From NCBI GenBank assembly GCA_013076295.1, contig RQOL01000466.1, forward strand, positions 5,933,080 to 5,997,079: DNA of 64,000 bases, given 5' to 3'. The translations under genes and the position numbers were made by a program. Shown in pieces: positions 52,001 through 60,832 of this stretch. The notes under the pieces were generated by a model. That model made no database searches. It was not told where the DNA came from and was given only the letters and a program-made list of their open reading frames with translations. Source of the stretch: Sanderia malayensis (taxonomy: Eukaryota > Cnidaria > Scyphozoa > Semaeostomeae > Pelagiidae). Every line of letters begins with the position of its first letter. Within the stretch, counting starts at the first letter, position 1.

Positions 52001-54387
52001 AGCATGAGCCCACACAACGTGGTATTCTACGAACGATAGCAGCAATCTATGATCCTCTTGGAGTGGTAAGCCCAGTCAGTATCATCGCGAGGGTTATCTA
52101 CCACGACGTCTGCATGCAAAGCAAGGGATGGGATGACGCAATTTCGGAGGAATTGCTTAAAAGATGGCAAAAGTGGTTGAAGATGATAAAGGAATATCCG
52201 CAAATCGTTGTCAGTCGAAGCATGATGGCCTATCCAAAGGAAGAAACCATTCAAATTGAGATGCATGGCTTCGCAGACAGCAGTGTGAAGGCATGCTGCG
52301 CAGTTATCTACTTGGTCATAACTCAACAAAGTGGGGTTTATGCAAGGCAACTCACAGCGAAATCTAGAGTGGCAAAACCAAAAATGACAGTACCCAGGCT
52401 AGAGCTGATTGGAGCACAACTTCTGATGAAGATGATGGAAAATGTCCAATCAGCACTTACACAGGAAATCACCGCAAGGTATGGATGGCTAGACAGCCAA
52501 ACCGTACTTTGCTGGTTGCAGAATAGAGGCGAATACAAGCAGTTTGTGCGAACACGAATCGATCAAATACTCGAAGCAAATATCACGTGGAAGTACTGTC
52601 CTACAGAGATCAACCCAGCAGATTTGGGGACGAGAGGAACAACGCCGGAGAAACTCCAAGAAAATCTAAACTGGTGGAGAGGTCCAGAGTGGCTGACGAA
52701 ACAGCAAGACTGGCCAGAACAACCAATACATTTCGTAAGTCTAGCTGAAGAAGAGGAGAAGCAGCAAAAGACCGCCATCACAATGACGACAGAAATCCAT
52801 TCGATTGGCAGTTGCATCGATGTCAACAGATACAACAGTGCAACAAAGCTCTTCAGGGTGACAGCATGGGTCTTACGATTCATCAAGAACGCAAGAAGAA
52901 CGTCGAGAAAAGCTAGCAAAGTATTGGAAGCGGAAGAGATCGAAGATGCAGAAAACTTTTGGATGAAGGAGTGTCAACGGTTGTATCAACCAAGCGAGGT
53001 GCAGAAGACACAACTGGGACTGAAAACGGACAAGAACCAGATTTTCAGATGTCACGGACGCTTCAACCTTCATGAAGACGAACAGCCGGTATGCCTTCCG
53101 AAACAACACCAACTGGCGAAGCTTTTAATCAATGATGCCCACAAGAGAGTAATGCATATGGGGGTGGCAAGTACACTGGCCGAATTGAGAAGCATATATT
53201 GGTTGCCTAAGGGACGTCAGACAGTGAAGACGCTGATCAAATCGTGCCAGAGATGCAAGAGATCGTATGCGAAATCATTTAACGAGCCAAAGACTGCGAA
53301 CCTTCCAGAATTCAGAACAAGACCGGGACACGCATTCCAGACGACGGGAGTGGACTTTGCCGGACCATTCTATGTGCGAGACGGAAAGAAGCTGAAGAAG
53401 GCCTACCTGACGCTATTCACCTGTGCGACAACACGAGCAGTTCATTTGGAGTTGGTCAAAGACATGACTGCAAAGACATTCAGATCAACCCTAAAGTCCT
53501 TAGCAGCAAGAAGAGGAACGCCTACTATGATGGTTAGCGGCAACGCAAAAACGTTCAAGGCTACAGCGAAATGGCTAGAGAAAATCCACAAAGACGCGAG
53601 TGTTGGGAAGATCCTCAATGAACAGAAGATTACATGGAAATTCAACTTGGCACGAGCAAGCTGGTGGGGAGGATTATTCGAAAGGATGGTTGGACTAGTC
53701 AAAAACACCCTGAAGAAATCGTTGGGACAGGCGCACATGACGTTCGGTGAACTGCAAGAAACAATGTTGGACATAGAATTCAGTTTGAACAACCGACCGC
53801 TTACTTATGAAGGAGAGGAAATGGATATCGAAACCCTGACTCCAAATCATTTGATGCATGGAAGAAGATTCAAGCCGATCAAAGAAGACGAAGTATTCAG
53901 CGACGAGGAGAAGATTCCAGCTAGGAAGAGGCTGAAGTACCTACAAACGTGTAAAGAGCGCCATTGGAAAAGATGGAAGAAGGAATACTTGTCGAGTCTA
54001 CGGGAATATCACAAGATCACGGGAGGTAAGACGACTAGCATTGCGATTGGAGATATTGTTTTGGTTCAAGACGACAATCAACCAAGGAACATGTGGAAGC
54101 TTGGACGGGTGACCGAGGTCATACAAGGACGTGACGGAGTGATACGCGGAGCAACGCTGAAGACGGTAACCCACGGAAATGTCTACGAGATCGATCGACC
54201 CCTACAGAAGCTATACCCTTTGGAAATACGAGCAGAGCCACAGGGAAACGAGGGAGATAATCAAACAGCCGCGACGGAAGAAAAGGCGGGAAAATCGGAT
54301 AGAGTAAAAAGAAGAGCCGCGATCAACGCTGGAAACGAAATCAAGACTACGTTGTTCCTGGAGGAAGAAAATCAAAACGGCGTTTGA
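49069..54387 (+). CDS. BEL-5 gag-pol polyprotein, intact frame, integrase catalytic Asp lost
   Basis: A single frame of 1772 residues. Gag core (KVPKLELTTYSGDPLKWQEF, about 163-182); three zinc knuckles (CVYCNETNHKSFEC at about 363, CFNCTRVNHSAREC, CFHCKKKHHSSIC); aspartic protease CRILLDSGSGKSYI (about 465); reverse transcriptase with GDIEKAFLQI and FVDDLVAGG (about 885); RNase H from HGFADSSVKACC (about 1066); integrase zinc region ending CQRCKR (about 1400); and core with D1429 (GVDFAGP) and E1538 (WWGGLFERMVG). The second catalytic position, normally Asp in S-D-N, is Gly1491 (MVSGNAKTF, codon GGC at 53539-53541). The C-terminal domain ends the protein. Everything else looks functional. 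Confidence 0.95.
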   Translation: MMEPESLEDDENQTTTSQNAATANTLFGLKTPQMELDETTKVQGVAMQTLEMVRGNAYQVIERKNPREMQRMKKRIEEKLVNLKELSKQMANFMIQSGISCEEVAAFNYTNDVNLDEYEDMVLQLEELLTEIDSRKARETSIDFKSAQALSPTSAPAERAKVPKLELTTYSGDPLKWQEFWEQYRTIIHTSNLATTMKFHYLRKVLVGRAAAVIRGLPTTEDNYMVAVDKLRKEFGDNSKLRSAHVKAIRDVQSINNAQNLTRLRRFYEEISINYASLESMGYEEQVMCLVEETVMKLPRLIRYEITKEDRTWMQWRFPQFLDKLWHYLKACEEIENTEPQKPAYEHPKRSMVHATTNRTAQCVYCNETNHKSFECTKVFGVTERKALLQSQKRCFNCTRVNHSARECMSKNLCFHCKKKHHSSICPGTSNQSQSTATTTEAVGHISHGPAAYQTVVAKIGGHSCRILLDSGSGKSYISREQGRKVHSKPIRKENRTIGTVNGDKEVCCPVYKLEVQGEGEANGKFVTEFAELDLFMLSSVPNIHPEIQRKKYAHLNGIWFSDVSRENDLPIHAILGVRDLAQIKTGRMVKGNENEPIAEETSLGWTLMGSIQELNSEAQRERTVINTAIEQPTNIKEDFKKLYDLDVLGIRDSNGDMYDEFKDNIARRPDGSYSVKLPWKKGQYFLPENRKLCEARLFSQIKKLRKPPEILEEYNNVIKQQIQDGTVEAVPEQPDGRRVHHLPHHPVIRKDAETTKLRVVFDASSKEYKYSKSLNDCLHIGPPLQPMMYDILIRFRMYPVALLGDIEKAFLQIGVSPEDRDVMRFLWVKDVKQEPPELQALRFTKVIFGSGASPFLLGATIREHMENYKTEDPEFVSTVLSSLFVDDLVAGGRDAREVEELMTKLVARFKEGHFNMRKWKTNDADLRGKIKSESKDAVGSQAAVKNEKGEATKVLGVRWNLEMDEMAIDFTKISILKHEPTQRGILRTIAAIYDPLGVVSPVSIIARVIYHDVCMQSKGWDDAISEELLKRWQKWLKMIKEYPQIVVSRSMMAYPKEETIQIEMHGFADSSVKACCAVIYLVITQQSGVYARQLTAKSRVAKPKMTVPRLELIGAQLLMKMMENVQSALTQEITARYGWLDSQTVLCWLQNRGEYKQFVRTRIDQILEANITWKYCPTEINPADLGTRGTTPEKLQENLNWWRGPEWLTKQQDWPEQPIHFVSLAEEEEKQQKTAITMTTEIHSIGSCIDVNRYNSATKLFRVTAWVLRFIKNARRTSRKASKVLEAEEIEDAENFWMKECQRLYQPSEVQKTQLGLKTDKNQIFRCHGRFNLHEDEQPVCLPKQHQLAKLLINDAHKRVMHMGVASTLAELRSIYWLPKGRQTVKTLIKSCQRCKRSYAKSFNEPKTANLPEFRTRPGHAFQTTGVDFAGPFYVRDGKKLKKAYLTLFTCATTRAVHLELVKDMTAKTFRSTLKSLAARRGTPTMMVSGNAKTFKATAKWLEKIHKDASVGKILNEQKITWKFNLARASWWGGLFERMVGLVKNTLKKSLGQAHMTFGELQETMLDIEFSLNNRPLTYEGEEMDIETLTPNHLMHGRRFKPIKEDEVFSDEEKIPARKRLKYLQTCKERHWKRWKKEYLSSLREYHKITGGKTTSIAIGDIVLVQDDNQPRNMWKLGRVTEVIQGRDGVIRGATLKTVTHGNVYEIDRPLQKLYPLEIRAEPQGNEGDNQTAATEEKAGKSDRVKRRAAINAGNEIKTTLFLEEENQNGV

Positions 54388-54388
54388 T

Positions 54389-54818
54389 TTGGGGGTGGTG
54401 TGTCAGAAATTGGATCACGGAGATGAGAAACAGTTGTTTATTGATATTATTAGACTTTGTGTAATCGCTACATTTTGTTATGTTGTCATCGTTAAATTTA
54501 ATCTGTCTGTTTGTTTAATTGTTGCTATGGTATTACTTACGTATTTTGCTTGTTGTTACAGTAGAAAATAGTTAGGGGCGTCACGGAACAGCTTGAACAT
54601 GACGTTATCAAAAGTGGAACAATGCTTCTAATTATGTAACACGATTTTGTATAAGTTGCCAGTCAAAACATCGAAGAGTAGGCCTGCACATCAAGTGCAA
54701 GTAAATCAACTAAATCTGTGACAGTAGCGAGGATAAGTTGAATCCAAAATCAAATATACAGTCTCCTATTCAAGTGAATTCTTTGGTGCATACATCTACA
54801 AGTCGTATATTTCCGACA
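54389..54818 (+). repeat. BEL-5 polypurine tract and 3' LTR
   Basis: The purine tract GGGGGTGG is followed by the LTR from 54401 (TGTCAGAAATTGG) to 54818 (TTCCGACA). It is nearly identical to the 5' LTR. Confidence 0.93.
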
Positions 54819-54823
54819 AAATC

Positions 54824-55075
54824 CCTTGAATCTTCTTTCCATGCGTGAAGCTCCAAATGTTGTTCCAAATGGTGTATCAATAGACAGAGAAGACCTTGCT
54901 GTGTTTATGGCAGAAAAATCAATATTGGATTTATGATAAAGATCTGTTAGAAATTTTATGCCTGGGTGAAATGTAGTCTTTAATGGGTCTAATATCAAAT
55001 TTGTACGGTATTCCACCCATTTGTTTAGGTCAAAGTTATACTACTTTGTTTTACCTGAAGATAAAGAGTTTTCAA
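54824..55075 (-). pseudogene. Tyrosine-recombinase-like N-domain fragment (DIRS/Crypton type)
   Basis: The - strand reading IKFLTDLYHKSNIDFSAINT, then ARSSLS and ASRMERRFKGF, follows the SAM-like N-terminal domain of tyrosine recombinases (FL-x2-LY-x5-Y-x-x-INTARSALS ... V-x-RFMKG). The catalytic domain is not seen. The left continuation lies beyond BEL-5 near 48530, where ORF character is weak. BEL-5 therefore inserted into this relic. Confidence 0.4.
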
Positions 55076-55286
55076 TAAATTCCATCGTCTCTTGTCAAGA
55101 ACTTTGAGTGACACGTACACGTGATATATTCATTACAAGACTCCTTTAAAGTTAGTTAGTCAGTCATTCATGCATTCTTTTCGTATTCGCTCGTTTTCTA
55201 CGTTTTAGCAAGCTTCATTCGTTTATGTTATGTATATATTTGGATCTGTCGACTCTTTATTGCTTCGTCCTCCGTACCTGTGTGTT

Positions 55287-57290
55287 ACAGGTCGTAAAGT
55301 CACTGGAAAGCCGTATTTGCTTCCGACATCAGCCGCAGTTCCCACTTTCCGTCTCGATACCGCCAATCGTCCCTTCTTCTACAAGAGCCATAAGCATAGA
55401 GCTCGTTGAAGATCTTACTACTGCATCATTCCTGCGGGCTTTTCGTCGTCATTGCAGTATATTCTCAATGCCTTGTGTTGTGTTATCCGCCAATGCACAA
55501 ACCTTTAAACGTGCTGAGCAAGATCTGCATGCCTTACTGTCCCTTATCGACGACGAAACAATACAACGCACCTTTGCTCAACAACGCATCGTCTTCCGCT
55601 ACATCCCTGCCTGCACCCCTCATTGGGGATGAGTGTACGAAAGACTCATCGGTCTTACCAAAGCGTGCCTGAAAAATGTCCTAGGGGTTCCTTCGTCACA
55701 TTATCCGAGCTCCAAACACTTTTTAAAGAAATTCAAGCTATTTTGATCGACCGACCTTTGATCTACATCAACGACAATTTGCAAGATTTAAACCAATGAC
55801 ACCCAACCAATTGTTGTTTGGATATAACATCACATCTTTACCCCACCCTAGACTTGTTGCACGAGTCTCGATTGAGTGCAAGCACATCGAGACTCGTTTT
55901 CTAACAGTCAAAAAAGTGGGCAGATTTCGAAGCTTCGTTCCGAAAAATTCTGGTCTGTAAAATACCTTAACCTTAACAAAGAAATTTGTCGCGGACCGGG
56001 CAGAGCGGCGCCGGCGCGCTGTTTTTGTTTTATTGTTGTACTACTCTTTGCAGGAAGTCATTGATTAAAAACATGAACACATAATGGTTATATAAATCCA
56101 CAGAGGCGCATTCATATTATTCTTGGTAAGTTTATTGTCTTACTTTGTGCATGCAGTAATGTAGATACTACTCAAAATCACACTAAAAATAGGCCAATTG
56201 CGAAAACAATAATGTCATGTCGAGCTCAATATTTTGCACAAATTGTTCTACAATCAAAGATAAATTAGAAAACTGTAAGTTTCAATGAGTACAATTACAG
56301 ACTTGTGCAAGTTTTAAAAATGTCAAGCACAGCTTTTTTTGCCTTCAAATTTGTTGTCAACGAGAGGAGTGAAAACAACAAAATTCGATATTTTTGTTTA
56401 TTAATGTTTTTGAATTTTTTTAGGTGAATTTGCATTCAAATGAATGAAGCAAAGACCAAGTGGAGACAAGTTAGTTAAATTTTGGACAGTATTTATTATT
56501 TACTTACAACAAAGACTTTAGTTTAATAAGAAGAGAAACAGTAAAAACGATTTTTCGCAAAGTCCTTCCAGTGAAGTTGTATTATACTTTGTATTCACTT
56601 TGGCATAGCTTTAGATCATGTAATGTGGTAGAACTTTTATCAAAATTGCAATTTGATTACGTTCACTTACGTTGTTTTTTTATTACACAGCTTTTTTTTA
56701 TTCAGCTTTGTAACATAAATATTCAAAGTTACAAAATTGTAGCGGTCGCTTTGTTTCATTATTGCGAAAATTCCCGGCTTTTAATTCTCAGTGATGAAAC
56801 TGTGGAAAATCCAGAATTCAGAACAACAATAAAAATTTGCAATGTTGACCAATCAGAATACCGGTTATTAAATCCCTGCAATTTGATTGGCTCCGCCAAC
56901 TTCTTGGCGGAGCAGCCCACTTTTTTAACTGTTAGTAAATAAGTCCCTGTGCGGAGTTGTCCAACGAACGTATCACAGGGACGCAATGCAGTGAGTCTAA
57001 CCCCACCCTTCGAATGATATCATCTCACAATCTCAAGATTCAACCTTGGCAGATCGTGACGCCATTCAAGAGGCCCAAGCTCGTCGATCAAACCTCTACA
57101 ACCACTTCAACAAGCGTTTGTGTCACGAGTATCTATCTTTCCTGCGCGAAGTACACTCGCTGCAACAATGAAAACAACAAGCAACAGAAAAAGCCATTGG
57201 AGTTGGTGACATAATTTTTATCGCCGATACCGATAAACCTTGGCATCACTGGAAACTCGGCATCGTCTCCGAACTCATTCTCGGCAGTCT
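55287..57290 (+). pseudogene. BEL/Pao integrase fragment (BEL-6), split by a Mutator-like element
   Basis: The first part (55287-55848) reads GKPYLLPTSAAVPTFRLDTA, then after an internal deletion ISIELVEDLTTASFLRAFRR, LSANAQTF and VYERLIGLTKACLKNVLG. It ends MTPNQLLFGYNITSLPH. The 1151-bp element at 55849-56999 follows. The second part (57009-57290) gives NLYNHFNKRLCHEYLSFLRE and GVGDIIFIADTDKPWHHWKL, the BEL C-terminal domain. The catalytic Asp of S-D-N is Ala here. Several stops and frame changes. The right end is cut by the Penelope-like sequence. Confidence 0.75.
55849..56999. mobile_element. Mutator-like element inserted in BEL-6
   Basis: It starts TAGACTTGTTGCACGAGTCT and ends GACGCAATGCAGTGAGTCTA. 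The inverted right end matches the termini of the element at 21812-23784 (TAGACTCNYTRCATTGCGTC). A perfect 9-bp duplication ACCCCACCC flanks it (55840-55848; 57000-57008). The left end carries a small palindrome (CGAGTCTCGA...TCGAGACTCG). No transposase is recognised in its AT-rich interior. Confidence 0.85.
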
Positions 57291-57798
57291 TCCTATTTTT
57301 GTAGGTTGATTCAATGGCCAGAGTTGTCGGATTTAGCCAATTAAACTGTCCATGACATTGTTTGCAATGTTCTGTAACACCAGATGATGACCATTTTCCT
57401 TGCATAGAGTCTCTTTGATGTTCAAGAGATCTTGTCAATACTTTCTTTTTAGTTTCTCCAACGTATGATTTACCACAAGTGCAATCAAGTCTATATACTC
57501 CAGGGCAACTATTTGGTGGTAACGGATCTTTATTCTTACAAAGAATGTTCTTCACCATGTCCGTTACCACCAAATAGTTGCCCTGGAGTATATAGACTTG
57601 ATTGCACTTGTGGTAAATCATACGTTGGAGAAACTAAAAAGAAAGTATTGACAAGATCTCTTGAACATCAAAGAGACTCTATGCAAGGAAAATGGTCATC
57701 ATCTGGGTGTTACAGAACATTGCAAACAATGTCATGGACAGTTTAATTGGCTAAATCCGACAACTCTGGCCATTGAATCAACCTACAAAAATAGGAAG
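57291..57798. repeat. Head-to-head palindrome of Penelope-like GIY-YIG sequence
   Basis: The left arm 57291-57525 and right arm 57561-57798 are nearly perfect inverted copies around a 35-bp centre. The right arm has one extra G in CTGGGTGTTAC. Both arms encode the same endonuclease segment outward. This head-to-head arrangement is known for Penelope-like insertions. Confidence 0.9.
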
Positions 57799-57978
57799 AT
57801 AAGAGAAGCATTGGAGATCCAATGTATGAAAACTGGCCCAAATGAGGTAGAAGGCCTCAATCGAGATACTGGTGTGAACATTAATTCGCAAGTTTGGATG
57901 GCTTTCTTCTACGATTGGAGGAAAACGCATCCAGGACTAAAAAGATGGCAAAACTATTGGTGTACAGATGTAGCGTGA
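57561..57978 (+). pseudogene. Penelope-like retroelement GIY-YIG endonuclease domain, 5'-truncated
   Basis: NSCPGVYRLDCTCGKSYVGE, then TKKKVLTRSLEHQRDSMQGK, is the GIY-YIG nuclease core (GVY...YVGET...R...EH) found at the C-terminus of Penelope-like polyproteins. CxCG inside the core is typical of the animal type. TTLAIESTYKNRKIREAL and LNRDTG end the domain as usual, with stop at 57976-57978. One extra G near 57710 shifts the frame. The reverse transcriptase is missing. A second copy of the domain's first 80 residues lies inverted at 57291-57525. Confidence 0.8.
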
Positions 57979-58039
57979 CAGAATTCGATTCTTTGTGACG
58001 ATGATTCTTTTAATGAACAATGTTTCGAACAACAACCGT

Positions 58040-58125
58040 TGGAAAACTCACTTCTGATGATGCCTGGCTCCAGGCCAGGCGAAAATTTAAGTATATAAAA
58101 ACCGAGGTTAGTTTTTTCCATAATG
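58040..58125 (+). ncRNA. Candidate hammerhead ribozyme of the Penelope-like element
   Basis: CTGATGA (58054-58060) is followed by a 7-bp stem GCCTGGC/GCCAGGC with a 5-base loop (58062-58080), then GAAA (58081-58084). This is the conserved hammerhead core with stem II, placed downstream of the Penelope-like ORF, where such ribozymes are known. A short stem III could be TTTA/TAAA, and GGAAAACT upstream may pair with AGTTTTTTCC downstream as stem I. These two stems and the cleavage site are uncertain. Confidence 0.5.
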
Positions 58126-58199
58126 ATGTTTATATATATTGATTAACGTTACTAACCTTATAAAGATGTCTCTGAGAGATAATTTCCAGGTTATGTAGT

Positions 58200-59270
58200 T
58201 GTTGGCCAGAAATGCTTGCACTTCACCGTGCTCATATACTTAGCTGATGCAAGTCTACTGCCGTTGCCCTGAATGTGCTGCCGTTGTCACTGATGATAAG
58301 GTATGACACTCCCCGTGCTGCAATGAATCGTTTTAATGCCAATTTCCAAGTGGAGACAGTCGTCCGGCAAGGTCCACTCCAGTGTGCTGGAAAGGCCTCG
58401 TTCGGACCACTCTGGTGTCAGGAAATGGTGCCATTTCTGGAGCATTTAGATGGCTGCCTGAAAGCAATCTGTATTGTTGACACCATTTTATCACGGACTT
58501 CACCAGCTGCCGACATCTTGGAATCCAATACTGAAACTGAGCTCTGACTTCAGCCCACGTTCTGCTCACTTTTTCATGTCCAATACTCTGATGACATTCC
58601 TTCACAACCAACTCTGTAACTTTGTGCCGTATGGGGAGTAGGATTGGATGCTTCTGGTCAAAGGTCAGACTTGTGTTTTTCAACCGACCTCCGCATCTGA
58701 TAAAGCCATCCGTGTGCAGATACACACCCAAGTCTCTAGTTCTAGCTTCGTATTCTGCATCTCCCTTCATATCTTTTCGCATGGCCTTGACAATCCACTC
58801 TCTAGTCTCCCTCAATTCCTCAATGCTCAGCCCTTGTGACGTCACCCTACTATCCTTTGCCTTTCTGCAATTGTCAATGAATCGCTTCATTCTGGCCACG
58901 CAACCAAGAAGTCTTCCGAGGCTACTGAATATTCTCAGGTTGATTGCTTCTGTCAGCTTGATACTCCCCTCGTTAACAACTGTGAGTGTGGGAGATCTTT
59001 CTTCGGTGTTGGCCTCTTCGTCTGGTTGGAAATTGGCTGGTTGCTTTGGCCAGTGCTCCTTTTCTCTCTTCAAGAATGTCGGCCCTTCCCACCACAATGG
59101 AGAATGCTGCAGTCTGCTTGCAGTCACACCACGTGTTCCCATGTCACTGGGGTTTATTGCAGTGAGGCAATGGTACCATGTTGCTTTAGGAATCGTTTCA
59201 TGGATCTCTTTCACCCTGTTATTTACGAAGGGCTTCCATGCTCCATTATTTGCAATCTAATATAGAGCAG
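58200..59270 (-). pseudogene. BEL-7 RNase H end and integrase, internally deleted
   Basis: KEIHETIPKATWYHCLTAIN, linker MKRFIDNCRKAKDSRVTSQG, zinc region (KECHQSIGHEKV ... CQQYRLL, second Cys of the pair changed to Tyr), and GVDLAGR of the core. The sequence then jumps over the part that includes LFTCATTR in BEL-3 and resumes near IISDNGSTFRATAVDLH in another frame. The Glu block is beyond the truncation. It cannot make active integrase. Confidence 0.82.
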
Positions 59271-60832
59271 TCAAGCCATCGAGCCACATATTGATCTTGT
59301 CTAACTTCCAACCGTCCAACGCCTTTATCACTGACCTAGCCAATCTTGCACCAGTAACAGCAGATAGAGGTTCTAACCTCGGAATTGTAATCTTCTTCAG
59401 TGGGGCTAGTCCACACTTTGCTGTCAGTAATCTGCTGGTTATTTCTTCGCCGCACTTGGGCACAATATATGCTGCTGCACAATAGCCCAATTTGCTCGCA
59501 TCACAGAATACGTGCAGGACCATTTCATTTGCTGTGGATTCTGTCACTGCAGACAATACTCTTCTAGGAACAGCCAAGCGCTTCATTTCTTGTACACTTT
59601 GCAGCCAGCTCTGAAATTGCGCTTGCTCTTCTGCTGGCAGTTCTTCATTCCAGTCCAGTTCTCTTGCACAAATCGATTGGAAAACCAATCTTGCCTTCAA
59701 AATCACCGGACCTGCTAGTCCCAGAGGATCGAAAGCCGACGACAAGCAACTGAGCAAACTTTTTCTTGTCACCGGTGTTGGTGGCGCTGTTAGATTTAAA
59801 TCCACTAACAATATGTCGTAGCTGGGCTGCCACGTGACTCCAAAAACCTTTCGCTGTTCTTTTGTTGCTTCTTCATTGATCTTTTCTCGCACAATTGCAT
59901 CGTTGGAGAACCATTTTCGCAAGCAGAAGCCTCCTTTTCAAATATTTGCACCAGTATATGCTTTCGAGATATTAGCTCCTCCGTATTGTCACCACCGGAG
60001 ATATAATCATCCACATACAAGCTTTGGTTCACATCTTGGACCAATTCTTCGTTTTTTCCTTATACTTTGACAAGTGATGTCTGACTGTAGCGGACAGGAT
60101 AAACGGACTCGGTCCAGCACCAAATATGGTTCTTGTAAATCTGAATTCTTCGATTTCAAAGTCGTTTTCCGTTGCGTTCTTTACCCAGGGAAATCTCATG
60201 GCGTCTCGATCTTCTGGCTCGATCTCTATTTGTAAGAATGCTTGCTTTATGTCAGCCATGAGGATGATTGCGTGCATTCTAAAGTTCAGCAATATTGAAA
60301 AAAGCAATGGATTCAGTGAACGCCCAGTATGCAAGCACTCATTCAATGATTTTGCACCCTTTGTCACCTTTGCAGACGCGTCATATACCACTCTCATTTT
60401 TGTTGTTGTTGCTTCTTCGCGTACGACAGCTTGATGTGGGATGTACGTCACTCTTTGTTTTCTTGCATTTTCCGGAACACGTTCTACTATGCCTTCTTCG
60501 AGTTGCTGTTGGATGATTGCATCATATTCTTTCAAAATGTCTGGGGTCTTCTTCAACTTCTTTAGTTGGTTGTTCAACCTTCCTTCTGCTAGACCTCGGT
60601 TCATTGGAGCTTTGAGCTTCCCTTCACGCCAGGGCAGCGGAAAAGAATATCTCTTTCCTGTGAATCTGATATCTTCTTCAAACGCCATGTGCACACGGTC
60701 TTCTTCTTTTATTCCCAATGTCTCGAGATCCCACAGTCTTGAAACATCCTTGCTGATTGAAGCATTTTGTTCTGTTACCAGGTGGACCGGCTCCTCTTCT
60801 TCCTTCACTGCGCTTAGTCCGGTTGGTCCCAT
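59257..60832 (-). pseudogene. BEL-7 reverse transcriptase and RNase H, frame-broken
   Basis: 60029-60832 carries GKRYSFPLPWREGKLKAPMN, MRVVYDASAKVTKGAKSLNE, LMADIKQAFLQIEIEPEDRD and TIFGAGPSPFILSATVRHHL. The YVDDYISGGD motif is in the next frame (59805-60044). 59257-59922 continues with VFGVTWQPSYDILLVDLNLT, SSAFDPLGLAGPVIL and the RNase H start LHVFCDASKLGYCAAAYIVP. Two to three single-base indels separate the parts, and a stop at 59257 follows TALY. The catalytic residues themselves are present. Confidence 0.85.

Larger units (their letters stand above)
48531..54818 (+). mobile_element. Full-length, young BEL/Pao retrotransposon (BEL-5)
   Basis: 5' LTR 48531-48950 (420 bp) and 3' LTR 54401-54818 (418 bp) differ, by my reading, only by two bases lost in the GTTTAGGGGGC run. 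Target duplication AAATC lies at 48526-48530 and 54819-54823. Between them are a 118-bp leader, a 1772-codon open polyprotein and a purine tract (GGGGGTGG, just before 54401). No env gene. Structurally this is a recent insertion. Confidence 0.96.

Noticed and set aside
54389..54571. Small hydrophobic + strand ORF after BEL-5 pol, looking like a membrane protein
   Set aside because: It lies in the 3' LTR, and the same sequence occurs in the 5' LTR, so it is not an env gene.
57465..57746. Gene starting MIYHKCNQVYILQG
   Set aside because: This reading crosses the centre of a palindrome; its first part is the antisense of the GIY-YIG coding arm.
58622..59260. 212-codon + strand ORF
   Set aside because: It mirrors the BEL-7 integrase frame; the same shadow appears opposite BEL-3 at 13624-14175.
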